Of a DNA stretch of 64,000 bases, positions 46,502 through 56,637 are shown piece by piece. Source of the DNA: Paeniglutamicibacter antarcticus (GTDB taxonomy: Bacteria > Actinomycetota > Actinomycetes > Actinomycetales > Micrococcaceae); assembly GCF_900010755.1 (NCBI RefSeq), contig NZ_CZJT01000080.1, forward strand, positions 62,001 to 126,000, written 5' to 3'. Below the pieces are notes generated by a model that was not told the DNA's origin, did no database searches, and was given only the letters and a program-made list of their open reading frames with translations. A program made the translations under genes and the position numbers. How positions within the stretch are numbered: the first letter of the stretch is position 1; each line of letters begins with the position of its first letter.

Positions 46502-46840
46502 TGAACGCTCCCTTGAATCCGTTCTCGCTTGGTCGATTCTTTCAACATACATTTGTAAACCAGCTGGATCCGTGATTTACACGATTCACCCGGGGCGGTT
46601 TTTGCGGTGGATTGAACCTCAAGGCAACGGATTGTGCCACATGGATCCGGTTCAACGTCCAGCTAGTTGCGCGTTGGCCTCGCTACCAGGCATTCGATTG
46701 CATGGTGTTGCCGTTGCCGAAAACACGTCCCAGCGGCCTCCGTTTTGTATCCAAGATACGAGTGGTCCTCTCTGAAGGTTGGGGTACTTGCTTTTAATAC
46801 CCAACTGTCAGGGTTGGTCATCGCCGCGTGTAGGCGCAGC
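46502..46840. other. Non-coding interval
   Basis: About 340 bp between the VOC pseudogene and the end of the NCS1 permease gene. It is more AT-rich than its surroundings. The short open frames here have no ribosome site or recognisable family. I see no RNA gene or clear terminator. Confidence 0.4.
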
Positions 46841-48187
46841 TTAACGCTTGGTTAGCTCGGCTTCCACGGACGGTTGAGCTGCGTACGGCCCGCGAATCAG
46901 TGCTGCGTAGATGATTGCAGCAAGGACCGGTGTGATCAGCGAACCGACATTCGAGCCCCAGGCAGTGCCCGACTGGATCAACGCAATGCCAGCTGCTGCC
47001 GAGATCACCCAGGCAATGACACCCGCACGGTTGACCGACGGGAAGGCTGCATCGGGCGTGGTGCCGTCCAGGGCCTTGATGCCCCGGCGCCTTTCAAACC
47101 AGATGTGCACCAGCGCGATGGCAACCCAGCCGGTGACTAGTGCACCCTGCCAGGAAAGTGCGAGCAACAGGTATTTGACCACTGGCAGCAACATCAGGAG
47201 ATAGATGATGACAGACCCGATGCCCACCCAAGCCAGCGAGGGAAGACGCAAACGCAGGGCGCGTTCACCGAATTCACGCAGGTTGGAAATGCCCAGCGCA
47301 TAGTTGGCTGTATTGATGCGGGTCTGAGACACGAAGATCACCAGCAGGCCTAACGGGCCCATAAGCTGGACCAGTGCGCCGGCAACCCCGGTTTCGGTGG
47401 CTTCAACACCCGGAACCGTGAAGGTTAGGTAGATGCCGATCAGCGAGTTGACGCCGAACGCAAGGGTGTAAAAGAGCCAGCCGAAGGTGTAGCGCTGGTG
47501 GAACTTCACGTCCTTGGCGCGGCCCAGAGCCGCGAAGTCCATGGTGTACATCATCAGGATCCACACGCCCATAAATGCTGCGCAGGTGGCAATCCAGCCC
47601 GGACCGCCGGAGGCAAAGGGAAGGTCCCCGGTGGAGTGGGTCAGCCAAGCGTTTCCGTTGGGGTGGACCATACCGGCCCAGATGACTGCTGTGATCAGAC
47701 CGCCCCAGTAGACCGGAAGCAGCCAGCCGTTGATCTTATCCAGCCAGCGCTGGATGCCGCCGGCAATCAGCGGGATCGTGTAGAGGACCACCACTGCATA
47801 CCAAAGCTGGATGGGCCCGCCGAACTGGACCTGGAAGGCGTAGCCTAGGATTGAGCCTTCGAAAACCGCGTAGTAGATGGCGGTTGCGGCGAATACGAGT
47901 GTGGCAAGCACCGCGCCCTTGCGCCCCAGCAGGGTGCGTGAGAACTGTGCGACGGTGAGCCCGTGCTTCAGTGCATAGCCTGCAAGAATCCGATTGATCG
48001 CCCCGTAGATCACGATGGTGACGGCCAGGCCGATGAGCGTGTCTTTGGTGCCGTAGGCCTGGGCCAGCGAGGCGCCGATGTAGATGAAGAACATTGCGGA
48101 GACCAAGCCGTACCAGGCCATGGACAGGGAGCCTGCGCTCATCTTGGGGTTGGCGGCTTCTTGGGCCACTGGTGATTGTGTTGACAA
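46841..48187 (-). CDS. NCS1-family nucleobase/hydantoin:cation symporter
   Basis: 448 aa with about 12 helices. NCS1/cytosine-permease features include MAWYGLVSAMFFIYIGASLAQ, the stretch GAINRILAGYALKHGLTVAQFSRTLLGRKG, a GPIQLWYAVVVLYTIPLIAGGIQRW segment and a TRINTANYALGISNLREF loop. The start is TTG 48187, with GAGGAGAAG just upstream. It lies next to hyuB-hyuA on the same strand (about 300 bp away), so it most likely imports a hydantoin, allantoin-like or other cyclic amide for those enzymes. Confidence 0.87.
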   Translation of the reverse strand: MSTQSPVAQEAANPKMSAGSLSMAWYGLVSAMFFIYIGASLAQAYGTKDTLIGLAVTIVIYGAINRILAGYALKHGLTVAQFSRTLLGRKGAVLATLVFAATAIYYAVFEGSILGYAFQVQFGGPIQLWYAVVVLYTIPLIAGGIQRWLDKINGWLLPVYWGGLITAVIWAGMVHPNGNAWLTHSTGDLPFASGGPGWIATCAAFMGVWILMMYTMDFAALGRAKDVKFHQRYTFGWLFYTLAFGVNSLIGIYLTFTVPGVEATETGVAGALVQLMGPLGLLVIFVSQTRINTANYALGISNLREFGERALRLRLPSLAWVGIGSVIIYLLMLLPVVKYLLLALSWQGALVTGWVAIALVHIWFERRRGIKALDGTTPDAAFPSVNRAGVIAWVISAAAGIALIQSGTAWGSNVGSLITPVLAAIIYAALIRGPYAAQPSVEAELTKR

Positions 48188-48417
48188 GGGACTTCTCCTC
48201 AAAAACGGGCACCGGCGTTGTAGCTCCCGGGAGAGGTCCGGGGCATGCTGATGCCAACTGTGGGTGATAAGGAAGGGGCAAATGGTGGCCGTGAGTAGGT
48301 CGGTGCCCGGTGAAGCGTCTCTAACGTGTCTAACGGTTACCGCAGGGGCTCAGCACGGGGGATCCGGATGATCGATCTCCCCGATTTCCTCTAGGCGGGG
48401 ATTTAGGGGCCAAAGCC

Positions 48418-48465
48418 GGGGATACGGATGGAAGTTACGCCAGATAAGGCTCCATCCGCATCCCC
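48418..48465 (-). terminator. Stem-loop terminator after hyuB
   Basis: Arms 48418-48432 and 48451-48465 pair over 15 bp with one mismatch around an 18-nt loop, 27 bp beyond the hyuB stop. On the minus strand it is followed by GGCTTTGG, a weak T-run. A second hairpin (TCCCCG/CGGGGA) lies nearby at about 48377-48401. Confidence 0.55.
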
Positions 48466-48491
48466 ATCTGGCTCAGGGTGCTACCGGGTCC

Positions 48492-50489
48492 TTAGACCCA
48501 GTGCGAGGACGAGCGGCGTGCCATCAACTGGCGGTACTCTACAGTGGTGTTCTCAAAGAGCTCACCGGTTCCCCAATCCAGAATCACGCCGTGGCGGCGG
48601 ATCACATCGAGCATCGGGATGCTGCCCTCGCGGTAGCCCTCGGCAATGGCCTTCGGGTCCACCGTGAGCCAGCCTGCGCGGGAAGCACGGATCTCGGCAC
48701 GCAGGGCCTCGGTGGCATCCTCGTCGATTTCGAACTGATCTAGCTCCGCATCGATTTCGCGGATGACCACGCCGTAGTCCTTTGCCGCACGGTCCAGCGA
48801 AACGTAGCCGTCGATGACGTCCTCGCGGACCTCGTCGGCGGTGCGCAGCATCGGATCGCCGTAGCCGCCGCCACCTGCCGAGGGGCGGGTGAAGGAGTCG
48901 CCTGACTGCACTGGAACTGAGGAGAAGTTCGAGCCGAGGAAGCGTTCCTCATCCGTGCCCTTGTTCAGCCATACGCCGTGCGGGATGGAGGGAAGACCGC
49001 CCTCGATGCCCCAGGTGATGGAGCGGGCGCGGTCGCAGCAGTAGCTCATGACCGTATCGAACGCATCGGTGAGCACGCCGCCTTTTTCGATGCCCAGGCC
49101 GCCGCGGTATCGGCCGGGGCCGGCCGAATCCATGGCGATCTCGTGGCGGGTTGTGAGTACGGGGGAAAGGCGTTCCTGTCCCTCGACAGGCTGCACTGCA
49201 AGGCCCGGGCCGAACACTGGTGCGGTGGCGGAGGAGCCGTCCTTGGAAGCGCGTCCGCCCCAGCCGCCGGCCATCCAGTCGTACCACATGAAGTACTCGT
49301 TGTTCGGGGTGCGGGCGTCCTTTCCGCCGACCAGCAGGTACTCGAGATTGAAGGCACAGGCCATGGCGCGTTCGGGCATGATCTGCGACCATAGCTCGAA
49401 GATGCCATTCATGATCTTCTCGTACGGACCCGAACAGAAACCGGTGACGGCGAAGGGCCAACCAGCGTTGACGACAGACCCTTCCTCGCCGATTTCCGCC
49501 TGCACCGCAGCATAGAAGCCCGAGTTCAACGGGACATCGGGGAAGAACGTCTTGGTGCCCGCGTAAATGGCCGAGTGGGTGGTGCCGTACCCGGAGTTCA
49601 GAAACGTCGCCACGGCAGGTGCGGATTCGGAGAGGTCGTAGTGGATGCCCTCGCCGTCAAGCTTCAGCTTGATCTTGATCGGCACCAGGCCCTCACCCTT
49701 GCCCGGGTCCACATCGATGTAGTCGGTGGTTTCCCATTCGCCTTGCGGCAGGGACACCAGCTGGCGGCGCACTATGCGCTCCACATAGTCCTGAGTTTCC
49801 TGCATGGCTTCAAGCACCGTCGCCTTGGAGTACTTTTCCACCAGGCGGTGAAGTTCGCGCTCGCAGACAGCGGTGGCCTCGGACTGGGCGTGCAAATCGC
49901 CCATGGCCTGGCGCGGTGCGCGGGTATTGGAGACCAGCAGCTGGGCAACATCGTGCAGGAACACGCCCTTGGACCAGATACGCACCGGGGTGATGCGCAG
50001 GCCCTCGCCAAAGTGGTCCTTGGCGTTCACATCGAAGGAGCCTGGCACGTTGCCGCCGATGTCGGCCCAGTGACCCTTGTTCTGTGCGAACGCGATGACC
50101 TCGCCGCCGGCGAAAATCGGGCGGATGAAAGAGACGTCGTTAAAGTGGGTGCCGCCGCGGTACGGGTCGTTGATTGCGAAGACGTCACCGGGGTGGATAT
50201 CGGCGCCGAATTCCTCGATCACTGCCTTGCACTGGAAGTGCAGCGTGCCCACGTGCACTGCGATATCGCCCGAGCCCTGCATGACAGTGTTTCCCTGCGC
50301 GTCGCACAGGGCGGAGGAAAAATCGCGGGAGTAGATCACGAATGAGTAGCAGGTGCGCAGGATCTGTTCGCTCATCAGGTCAACCGAAGTGGCGAACGCA
50401 TTCTTCAGCACCTCGAAGGTCACCGGGTCCAGTGTGGAGCGGGCGGGAAGCGAGCTCAGGGATTCTGTGGCCAAGAGTGTATCGGTCAT
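48492..50489 (-). CDS. hyuB: Hydantoinase B/oxoprolinase beta-type subunit
   Basis: 665 aa of the hydantoinase B/oxoprolinase family. It begins DPVTFEVLKNAFATSVDLMSEQILRTCYS and continues with GDIAVHVGTLHFQ, DVFAINDPYRGGTHFNDV, the Gly-rich SAGPGRYRGGLGIEKGG and PSAGGGGYGDPMLR near the end. With HyuA it forms an ATP-dependent enzyme that opens a cyclic amide (5-oxoproline, hydantoin, N-methylhydantoin or a similar lactam). AAGGAG inside the end of hyuA precedes the ATG, and only two bases separate the genes. Confidence 0.93.
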   Translation of the reverse strand: MTDTLLATESLSSLPARSTLDPVTFEVLKNAFATSVDLMSEQILRTCYSFVIYSRDFSSALCDAQGNTVMQGSGDIAVHVGTLHFQCKAVIEEFGADIHPGDVFAINDPYRGGTHFNDVSFIRPIFAGGEVIAFAQNKGHWADIGGNVPGSFDVNAKDHFGEGLRITPVRIWSKGVFLHDVAQLLVSNTRAPRQAMGDLHAQSEATAVCERELHRLVEKYSKATVLEAMQETQDYVERIVRRQLVSLPQGEWETTDYIDVDPGKGEGLVPIKIKLKLDGEGIHYDLSESAPAVATFLNSGYGTTHSAIYAGTKTFFPDVPLNSGFYAAVQAEIGEEGSVVNAGWPFAVTGFCSGPYEKIMNGIFELWSQIMPERAMACAFNLEYLLVGGKDARTPNNEYFMWYDWMAGGWGGRASKDGSSATAPVFGPGLAVQPVEGQERLSPVLTTRHEIAMDSAGPGRYRGGLGIEKGGVLTDAFDTVMSYCCDRARSITWGIEGGLPSIPHGVWLNKGTDEERFLGSNFSSVPVQSGDSFTRPSAGGGGYGDPMLRTADEVREDVIDGYVSLDRAAKDYGVVIREIDAELDQFEIDEDATEALRAEIRASRAGWLTVDPKAIAEGYREGSIPMLDVIRRHGVILDWGTGELFENTTVEYRQLMARRSSSHWV

Positions 50490-50491
50490 GA

Positions 50492-52546
50492 CTAGGACTC
50501 CTTGGTGGATGGTAGATCGTGAAGGTGGATGCGGATGTTGCCCCAGCCGTCGATTTCGGCGGTGGTGCGCGGCGGAACCACTGTCGTGGAGTCCAGCTGG
50601 TCAACGATTGCCGGGCCGTCGAAGGTGGCCCCGGCCGGCAACAGGTCGCGGTCGTAGACCGGGGTGGTGATCCATCCTGTTTCACCGAAGTAGACCTCGC
50701 GCATGGATGCCGGGGTGCCCGGATCCGGATTCATGACGGTGGCCGGGATGAAGGCTGGCTTCGGGGTCTTGCCGATCGCACTGAGCAGCAGCTGGTAGAT
50801 TTCCACCGGCTGGTTGTCCTGGCGGAACGCGAATTCGCGTTCGTGTTGCTGGTGGAAGGTTTCGATGGCCGCATCAAGCGCGCCGCGACCGGAACCGATT
50901 TGCACGGTGAGCGAGCGCCACTGGCCTGCATAGCGCATTGAAATTTCGCGCTGCAGCACAGCGTTTTCATCACTAACACCCTCATGGCGCAGACGGGCGC
51001 TCGCTTCCTTTTCCAGGGTCGCGTACTTTGCTTCGATGACGGCTGGGTCGGTTTCCGAGGCGAGCCCGGTGAACATCGCCGAAAGGTCGTGGCGGATGTC
51101 AACGAGCAGGCAGCCCAGAGCCGAGGTGACGCCCGGGTTGGCCGGGACTAGAACCGTGGGGATGTTCAACTCGCGGGCCACCTCGGCGCCGTGCAGGGCG
51201 CCGGCGCCGCCGAAGGCGATCAGTGCGAAGTCGCGCGGATCGTAACCGCGGCGGATGGAAACCAGACGGACTGCATCTGCCATATTGGCGTTGGCAACCT
51301 GCAGGACCGCGTGTGCCGCTTCTGCTTCTTCCATGCCCAACGGGCCTGCGATGACGCGGTTGATGGCCTCACGGGACAGCCCGCGGTCAAGCGTCTTGGC
51401 GCCTCCGGCAAGTGAGGTGCCAAGACGGTTCAGCGTCACGTTTGCATCGAAGTTGGTCGGCTGGTCACCCCCGGTGTTGTAGCAGGCCGGGCCCGGTGCG
51501 GCGCCCGCGGACTGCGGGCCGTTCCTCAGTGAGCCTGCGATGTCAATGTGTGCCAGTGATCCGCCGCCGGCACCGATGGTCAAGACCTCGATGGACGGGA
51601 AGACGATTGGGTGGCCGTATTCAACCTGCCATTCTTTGGTGATGCGCAGTTCGCCGCCGGATACTAGTGCGATGTCGGTGGAGGTGCCGCCCATATCCAA
51701 GCCCACTGCGTTTTCGTAGCCGCACTGCTGAGCCACGTGTTTGGCAGCGATGGCGCCGGCTGCGATGCCGGAAGCTGCCAGGCGGACTGGGTAGCGCTTG
51801 ACCATGCGCGGGGTCATCGAGCCACCGCCCGAGTGCAGCAGCAGAAGGTCGCCGGTGTAGCCGCCGTCCTTGAGCTGTTCGGCCAGGCGGTCGACGTAGC
51901 CGGTGACCAGCGGTGCCAGCACCGCGTTGGAGACAGCAGTGTTGAAGCGGTCGTGCTCGAAGATTTCCGGGAGGATTTCCGCGGAGGTGGAGATGGCTGC
52001 CTCGGGAAGTTCTTCCTCGAGTATTTCACGCATGCGGATCTCATTGGTCGGGTTTGCGTAGGAGTTGATGAAGCACACGGCGACGGTGGTGACCCCGCGC
52101 TTACGCAGCAGTGCGGCAAGAGTGCGTGCTGCCTGCTCGTCCAGCGGGGTGATGATCTTGCCGGAGAAATCGATGCGCTCGGGGACCTCGAAGCGGTCGC
52201 GGCGGCGGATGTACGGGCCGGAGACGTCGTTGTAGGCATCCCAAAGATCGTCCTTGGTTCCGTCGCGGATTTCGATGACATCGCGGAATCCCTCGGTGGT
52301 GACCATGGCCGCGGCAGGGAACTTGCGGGTGATTAGCGCGTTTGTGGCAACTGTGGTTCCGTGGGAAAACAGCGATACGTCGGCCAGGTTGATTTCGGCG
52401 CGTTTGACGCCGCTCATCACTGCAATCATCGGATCGTGGGGGGTCGACGGGACCTTGGTGACCCGCATTTTCTGGGTGTCTTCATCGAAAATGCAAACAT
52501 CGGTGAAGGTGCCTCCGACGTCCACGGCGACTCGTACGTTGGCCAT
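50492..52546 (-). CDS. hyuA: Hydantoinase A/oxoprolinase ATP-binding subunit
   Basis: 684 aa. The N-terminal actin-like ATPase has the phosphate motif AVDVGGTFTD (9-16), SHGTTVATNALI, the second domain AVGLDMGGTSTDIALVSGG and GAGGGSLAHID, followed by AFGGAGALHGAEVARELNI. The C-terminal domain ends with FDGPAIVDQLDSTTVVPP. It supplies ATP hydrolysis for ring opening by HyuAB. AAGGAG precedes the ATG. It is divergent from a PucR gene. The substrate is not resolved: no N-carbamoylase is adjacent, which slightly favours an oxoproline- or acetophenone-carboxylase-like substrate over a classic hydantoin. Confidence 0.93.
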   Translation of the reverse strand: MANVRVAVDVGGTFTDVCIFDEDTQKMRVTKVPSTPHDPMIAVMSGVKRAEINLADVSLFSHGTTVATNALITRKFPAAAMVTTEGFRDVIEIRDGTKDDLWDAYNDVSGPYIRRRDRFEVPERIDFSGKIITPLDEQAARTLAALLRKRGVTTVAVCFINSYANPTNEIRMREILEEELPEAAISTSAEILPEIFEHDRFNTAVSNAVLAPLVTGYVDRLAEQLKDGGYTGDLLLLHSGGGSMTPRMVKRYPVRLAASGIAAGAIAAKHVAQQCGYENAVGLDMGGTSTDIALVSGGELRITKEWQVEYGHPIVFPSIEVLTIGAGGGSLAHIDIAGSLRNGPQSAGAAPGPACYNTGGDQPTNFDANVTLNRLGTSLAGGAKTLDRGLSREAINRVIAGPLGMEEAEAAHAVLQVANANMADAVRLVSIRRGYDPRDFALIAFGGAGALHGAEVARELNIPTVLVPANPGVTSALGCLLVDIRHDLSAMFTGLASETDPAVIEAKYATLEKEASARLRHEGVSDENAVLQREISMRYAGQWRSLTVQIGSGRGALDAAIETFHQQHEREFAFRQDNQPVEIYQLLLSAIGKTPKPAFIPATVMNPDPGTPASMREVYFGETGWITTPVYDRDLLPAGATFDGPAIVDQLDSTTVVPPRTTAEIDGWGNIRIHLHDLPSTKES

Positions 52547-52645
52547 CTAGTGCTCCTTGAGGGTTAGAAGAATTGTGCTGAAACAACGATGCTTTGTGAC
52601 GCGCATCTCTGTCACTGGTGGAACTCAAAGACCGATCGGACTAGA

Positions 52646-52660
52646 TTGTAATTTCTACAA
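52646..52660. promoter_or_regulatory. Perfect inverted repeat TTGTA-N5-TACAA in the hyuA/PucR divergent promoter
   Basis: TTGTAATTTCTACAA lies in the 177-bp region between hyuA and the divergent PucR gene, about 100 bp from hyuA and 64 bp from PucR. The octamer CAAAGACC occurs both beside it (52658) and 32 bp earlier (52626). It is a candidate PucR site. Confidence 0.45.
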
Positions 52661-52723
52661 AGACCCGCACATGCTCGGCATAAATCGAGGGTGGCTGCTG
52701 ACCCCCAGAAATGAAAAGTGACG

Positions 52724-54295
52724 ATGAAAGAACCGCGCCCGTTACGGCTCAGCGACTTGTTGGAGCAAAAAGTATTCGGCATGGAACTGGTGGTCCCTGG
52801 AATTGGCGACCCCGAAGTGACGGGTGCGCACACCTCCGAAATCCACGAACCGGCCCGTTGGTTCGAACCGGGGAATCTCATGTTGACCACCGGGATGCGC
52901 CTGCTCAACGACGCCCATCCGGCGGCGCTGGCCAGGGAGCTAGTTGCAGGGTTGCGCCGGGCCAAGATCTCAGCATTACTCTTCGGAATCGGCATGTACT
53001 TCCAGCAGATCCCGCAGGAACTCATTGATGCCTGCGCCGAATCGGAGGTCCCGCTGGTTTCGGTGGCGCAAGAAGTGCCATTCGGGCAGATCGAGAACTT
53101 TGTCAACCGCAGGGCGGTGGTTCCCGACTCTTACGGACTCAAGCGCATGATGTGGCTGACCAACGACCTGCTCGATGCCATCTCCACCGAGAATCCCATG
53201 AGGTCCCTGATTGCCAGGTTGGCCGCCGCCTGCCGAGGTACTGCCGTGCTCTACGAAGATTCCGGGGAGATCATTGAGTCCACCGGTGAGGGACCTACGA
53301 ACCTTATTTTCAGTGCTATCAGTTCCCAGCCGGCACGCTATGAACGGGTGTCAATCGGCCGGTGGGAAGTTATGTACCGTTCGATGGTGTTGCGCGGGCG
53401 CGGTTACCACCTGGCCATTGCCACACGTCAGGGGGCGATACTCGACGACCTGGGTGACGTGCTGCTGGAAACAACCCAACGGATGCTGGGAGCCATCAAC
53501 GGGATCAGCCAGCTGGATGGTTCCCGGCAGCGGCACGACAACGCACAGATGTTGACAAGCTTGCAGGACGGCATCGGGGTCTCGCGAGAACTGCGTTACT
53601 GGGAATTGCTCAAGCCCTTTGGGTTCAAGGGGTTCGAGCCAGTTCGCGCGGTCGTCGCCACCACACTCAATGATGCGTTGTTGCTGCCCGCGCGGGTCGA
53701 TTCCCTGATCGACTCGGCCGAGCGGCTGGGGCTGCCCATGCTTTTTGCCGAAAACGGGAAGACCCCCGAGGTTCCGGCGGGCTTCCATGCTGTGATGCCG
53801 CAGATTCGGGTCACCGAACAGTGGCTGGCCGTGAACGCCGCAGACCTGGTGGTGGGGCTGAGCGAAGCATCAAGTGCCTTGTCTTCGGTCCCTGAGCTTT
53901 TCGCCGATGCGGAATTGGCGGTCACCATTGCCCGCCGGCGTCTGGGCTCGGTTCCGGGGCGGGGCAGCATGGTGAAGATGGATGACGCGGATCCCGCCAG
54001 CTGGTTGTTAGCCCGGATCAAGAGGCCCACGGACCGCAAGCGGCTGAACGCATTTGTCCAGCCGTTGCGCCACGATAAGGAACTCGTGGAAACAGTCCAA
54101 GGCTATCTGGCCATGGATCAAGACATTGCCCGGGTTGCGGCCTGGCTATTCGTGCACCCCAATACGGTGCGGTACCGCATCAAAAAGGCAGGCGAGATGC
54201 TTGGTGGCTCGCTGAATGAGGCGGGCCTGATCAGCAACCTGTATCTGGCCTATCAGGATGAAATCCTGCGGTTGCGCCTGGCTGCCCCGCACTAG
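52724..54295 (+). CDS. PucR-family regulator divergent from hyuA-hyuB
   Basis: 523 aa. The N-terminal PucR domain (LRLSDLLEQKVFGMELVVPG, EIHEPARWFEPGNLMLTTGM, KISALLFGIGMYFQQIPQ) and the C-terminal HTH (MDQDIARVAAWLFVHPNTVRYR, KKAGEMLGGSLNEAGL) are both clear. ATG 52724 is chosen over a GTG two codons earlier; neither has a strong ribosome site. It presumably activates hyuAB and perhaps the NCS1 permease in response to a lactam or its product. Confidence 0.88.
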   Translation: MKEPRPLRLSDLLEQKVFGMELVVPGIGDPEVTGAHTSEIHEPARWFEPGNLMLTTGMRLLNDAHPAALARELVAGLRRAKISALLFGIGMYFQQIPQELIDACAESEVPLVSVAQEVPFGQIENFVNRRAVVPDSYGLKRMMWLTNDLLDAISTENPMRSLIARLAAACRGTAVLYEDSGEIIESTGEGPTNLIFSAISSQPARYERVSIGRWEVMYRSMVLRGRGYHLAIATRQGAILDDLGDVLLETTQRMLGAINGISQLDGSRQRHDNAQMLTSLQDGIGVSRELRYWELLKPFGFKGFEPVRAVVATTLNDALLLPARVDSLIDSAERLGLPMLFAENGKTPEVPAGFHAVMPQIRVTEQWLAVNAADLVVGLSEASSALSSVPELFADAELAVTIARRRLGSVPGRGSMVKMDDADPASWLLARIKRPTDRKRLNAFVQPLRHDKELVETVQGYLAMDQDIARVAAWLFVHPNTVRYRIKKAGEMLGGSLNEAGLISNLYLAYQDEILRLRLAAPH

Positions 54296-54407
54296 CCACC
54301 ACGCAGGGGCTGCGGAGCAGTTATCGGACAGCCGCGCGGGTTGATGCAGCTGCAGTAGTGGCAAAGAGTCCAACAACGGGATGATCGTTGTGGTCTTCCC
54401 CAATGTC

Positions 54408-56357
54408 TCAGCGTCCGTAGGGGCGCCGCTGATCCGGCATCGGTGAATCCGACCACCCGGCAATCCATTCCCCGGTTCCCTCGGAGGCATCGATGACACC
54501 GTCCTCGAGCCACATAAAGTCACCGGCCAAGACGTGCTTGGTCAGTTTCCTGTCGGTTTTGTCGCTGTTGGCCCAGAGTTCTTTGAACAGGGCCTCGCAG
54601 CGGTGCTCGGACTGTTCGCAGAAGGCCAAGGCCAGCAACTCGGCCGAGTCGGCGTGGGCCGGATCGGTGGTGCGCATGAGCTCCACCCGGGAGACGCAGG
54701 CGGCCATGGCGAAGAGTTCGGCTCCGATGTCCACGATCCTGCCCAGGAAGGCCTGGTGCGATTCCATGCCGGCCTGCCAGGTGGCCATGCCGGCGAAGGT
54801 GTGCCGGGCCAACCGGCGGGATGCACGCTCGATGAACCGCAGGGAGGGCGCCAGTCGCCCCTGGTCCGCATAGGAATTTGGCAGCAGTCCGGATCCCACG
54901 GCAAGGGTCGGCAGCCACTTGGCGTAGAAGCCCGAGGCTCCGAGAGCGGCCTTCGCCTTGGCCTGCAGGTCGGCGTCCTTGCTGGCAAGGTCGCCCGCTG
55001 CCTTCAGGTGGGCGTCGACAGCTTCCCGGGCAATGAGCAGGTGCATGATTTCTGTGGAGCCCTCAAAGATGCGGTTGATCCGCAGATCGCGCAGCAGCTG
55101 CTCTACGGGTACTGCGCGTTCCCCGCGGGCCCGTTGCGAGGCTGCCGTCTCATAGCCGCGGCCGCCGCGGATCTGCAGCAGTTCGTCGGCGATCTTGTAG
55201 GAGACCTCCGAGGAGAAGAGTTTGGCCAGTGCCGCCTCGATGCGCACATCCTTCATGCCGGCATCTGCCAAGCTGGCGGAGAGTTCGAAGACGGCTTCAA
55301 GGGCAAAGGTGCCGGCGGCAATGTAGGCGATCTTCTTGCCCACGGCTTCGTGCTCGCCCACCGGTTTGCCCCATTGAATACGGGCATTTGACCATTCACG
55401 GGCGATCTTCAGCGACCATTTGCCCGCGCCGGCGCACATGGCGGGGATCGAGAGGCGCCCGGTATTCAGCGTGCTGAGCGCAATCTTCAGCCCGGCGCCC
55501 TCCTTGCCCAGCCGGTTTTCGGCGGGGACCACCACGTCGTGGAAGCGGGTTACACCATTTTCGATGCCCCTCAGGCCCATGAAGGCGTTGCGGTTTTCAA
55601 CGGTGATCCCGGGGGAATCCGCCTCGACGACAAACGCGCTGATGCCGCCGCGGGCAATGCTGCCATCGGGCAACTGGTGCTTGGGGACTGCTGCCATCAC
55701 CACCAAGAGCTCTGCCACGACGCCGTTGGTGGTCCAGAGCTTGGAGCCGCTGATGCTGTAGGACTTTCCGTCTTCCGAAAGGGTCGCGGTGGTGCCCAAT
55801 CGTGCGGGGTCGGAGCCGACATCGTTTTCGGTGAGCAGGAACGCGGAGATGGCACCGGCCGCGCAACGGGGGAGGAATGCCTGTTTTTGCTCCTCCGTGC
55901 CGAACATCTTTAGCGGTTCCGGTACGCCAATGGACTGGTGGGCCGAGAGCAAGGCTCCCATGCTCGGGCTCACGGAACCAACCAACATCAGGGCCCTGCC
56001 GTAGTCGAGCAGGCTCAGCCCCAGCCCGCCGTACTTGAGCGGGATCTTCATGCCAAAGGTGCCAATGGCCCGTAGCTGCCGGATGTAGTCGTCGGGAATT
56101 CGGGACTCGTGCTCGATGACGGAGGGGTTGAAGCCTTCAAGGACCGCCCGGAGTTCCTTCAGGAATGCTGCTCCGCGGGCGGCGGTTTCCGGCTCCGGAT
56201 GCGGGTGGGGGTGGATCAACGACCAATTGAAGTCGCCCATGTACAGGCCCTTGGCGAAGCTTGGACGTTCCCAGCCTTGTTCGCGGGCGTCCTCGGCAAC
56301 CTGGCGGGCCGCCCTTTCGTCGATGTGTGCCGTGGATGGACGGTCATCAATGCTCAT
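54408..56357 (-). CDS. Acyl-CoA dehydrogenase, VLCAD/ACAD9-like extended form
   Basis: 649 aa, about 250 longer than short-chain acyl-CoA dehydrogenases. It has an N-terminal extension, then ACAD domains with FLLTENDVGSDPARLGTTA (FAD/substrate segment), LSTLNTGRLSIPAMCAGA, QIRGGRGYETAASQRARGERAV and NRIFEGSTEIMHLLIAREAV (expected catalytic Glu in FEGS), and a C-terminal helical extension. It would introduce a double bond into long-chain acyl-CoAs. The ATG at 56357 follows AGGGGA. It stands alone, convergent with the PucR gene. Confidence 0.9.
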   Translation of the reverse strand: MSIDDRPSTAHIDERAARQVAEDAREQGWERPSFAKGLYMGDFNWSLIHPHPHPEPETAARGAAFLKELRAVLEGFNPSVIEHESRIPDDYIRQLRAIGTFGMKIPLKYGGLGLSLLDYGRALMLVGSVSPSMGALLSAHQSIGVPEPLKMFGTEEQKQAFLPRCAAGAISAFLLTENDVGSDPARLGTTATLSEDGKSYSISGSKLWTTNGVVAELLVVMAAVPKHQLPDGSIARGGISAFVVEADSPGITVENRNAFMGLRGIENGVTRFHDVVVPAENRLGKEGAGLKIALSTLNTGRLSIPAMCAGAGKWSLKIAREWSNARIQWGKPVGEHEAVGKKIAYIAAGTFALEAVFELSASLADAGMKDVRIEAALAKLFSSEVSYKIADELLQIRGGRGYETAASQRARGERAVPVEQLLRDLRINRIFEGSTEIMHLLIAREAVDAHLKAAGDLASKDADLQAKAKAALGASGFYAKWLPTLAVGSGLLPNSYADQGRLAPSLRFIERASRRLARHTFAGMATWQAGMESHQAFLGRIVDIGAELFAMAACVSRVELMRTTDPAHADSAELLALAFCEQSEHRCEALFKELWANSDKTDRKLTKHVLAGDFMWLEDGVIDASEGTGEWIAGWSDSPMPDQRRPYGR

Positions 56358-56637
56358 GGCAAATCCCCTGTTCAATACGGCGGGGCTGCCACTATGGGTG
56401 TGCAGACCCGGAGCTGTTAGGGCCAGCCTAGCTTCGGAGTGCTGTTGCCGATAGGGGATGTTGTTTCGTCGTTACTGCCAGTGGTGAAGCATCGCCAGTT
56501 GTTGGGCATTGCCTTTGGGGTTGCGCCCGGTTTCAGTCGGTGGGGGATCCCAGCACATCCGAAACCAACGCATGCCCGTTATCCGTCGGGTGGAAAGTCG
56601 ACTCAGGGGGGTCGGTGAATTCGGACTCCGCGGAGGC

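Noticed and set aside
46502..46840. tRNA or small structured RNA in the AT-richer gap
   Set aside because: No cloverleaf arms, T-loop consensus or strong hairpin could be found by eye.
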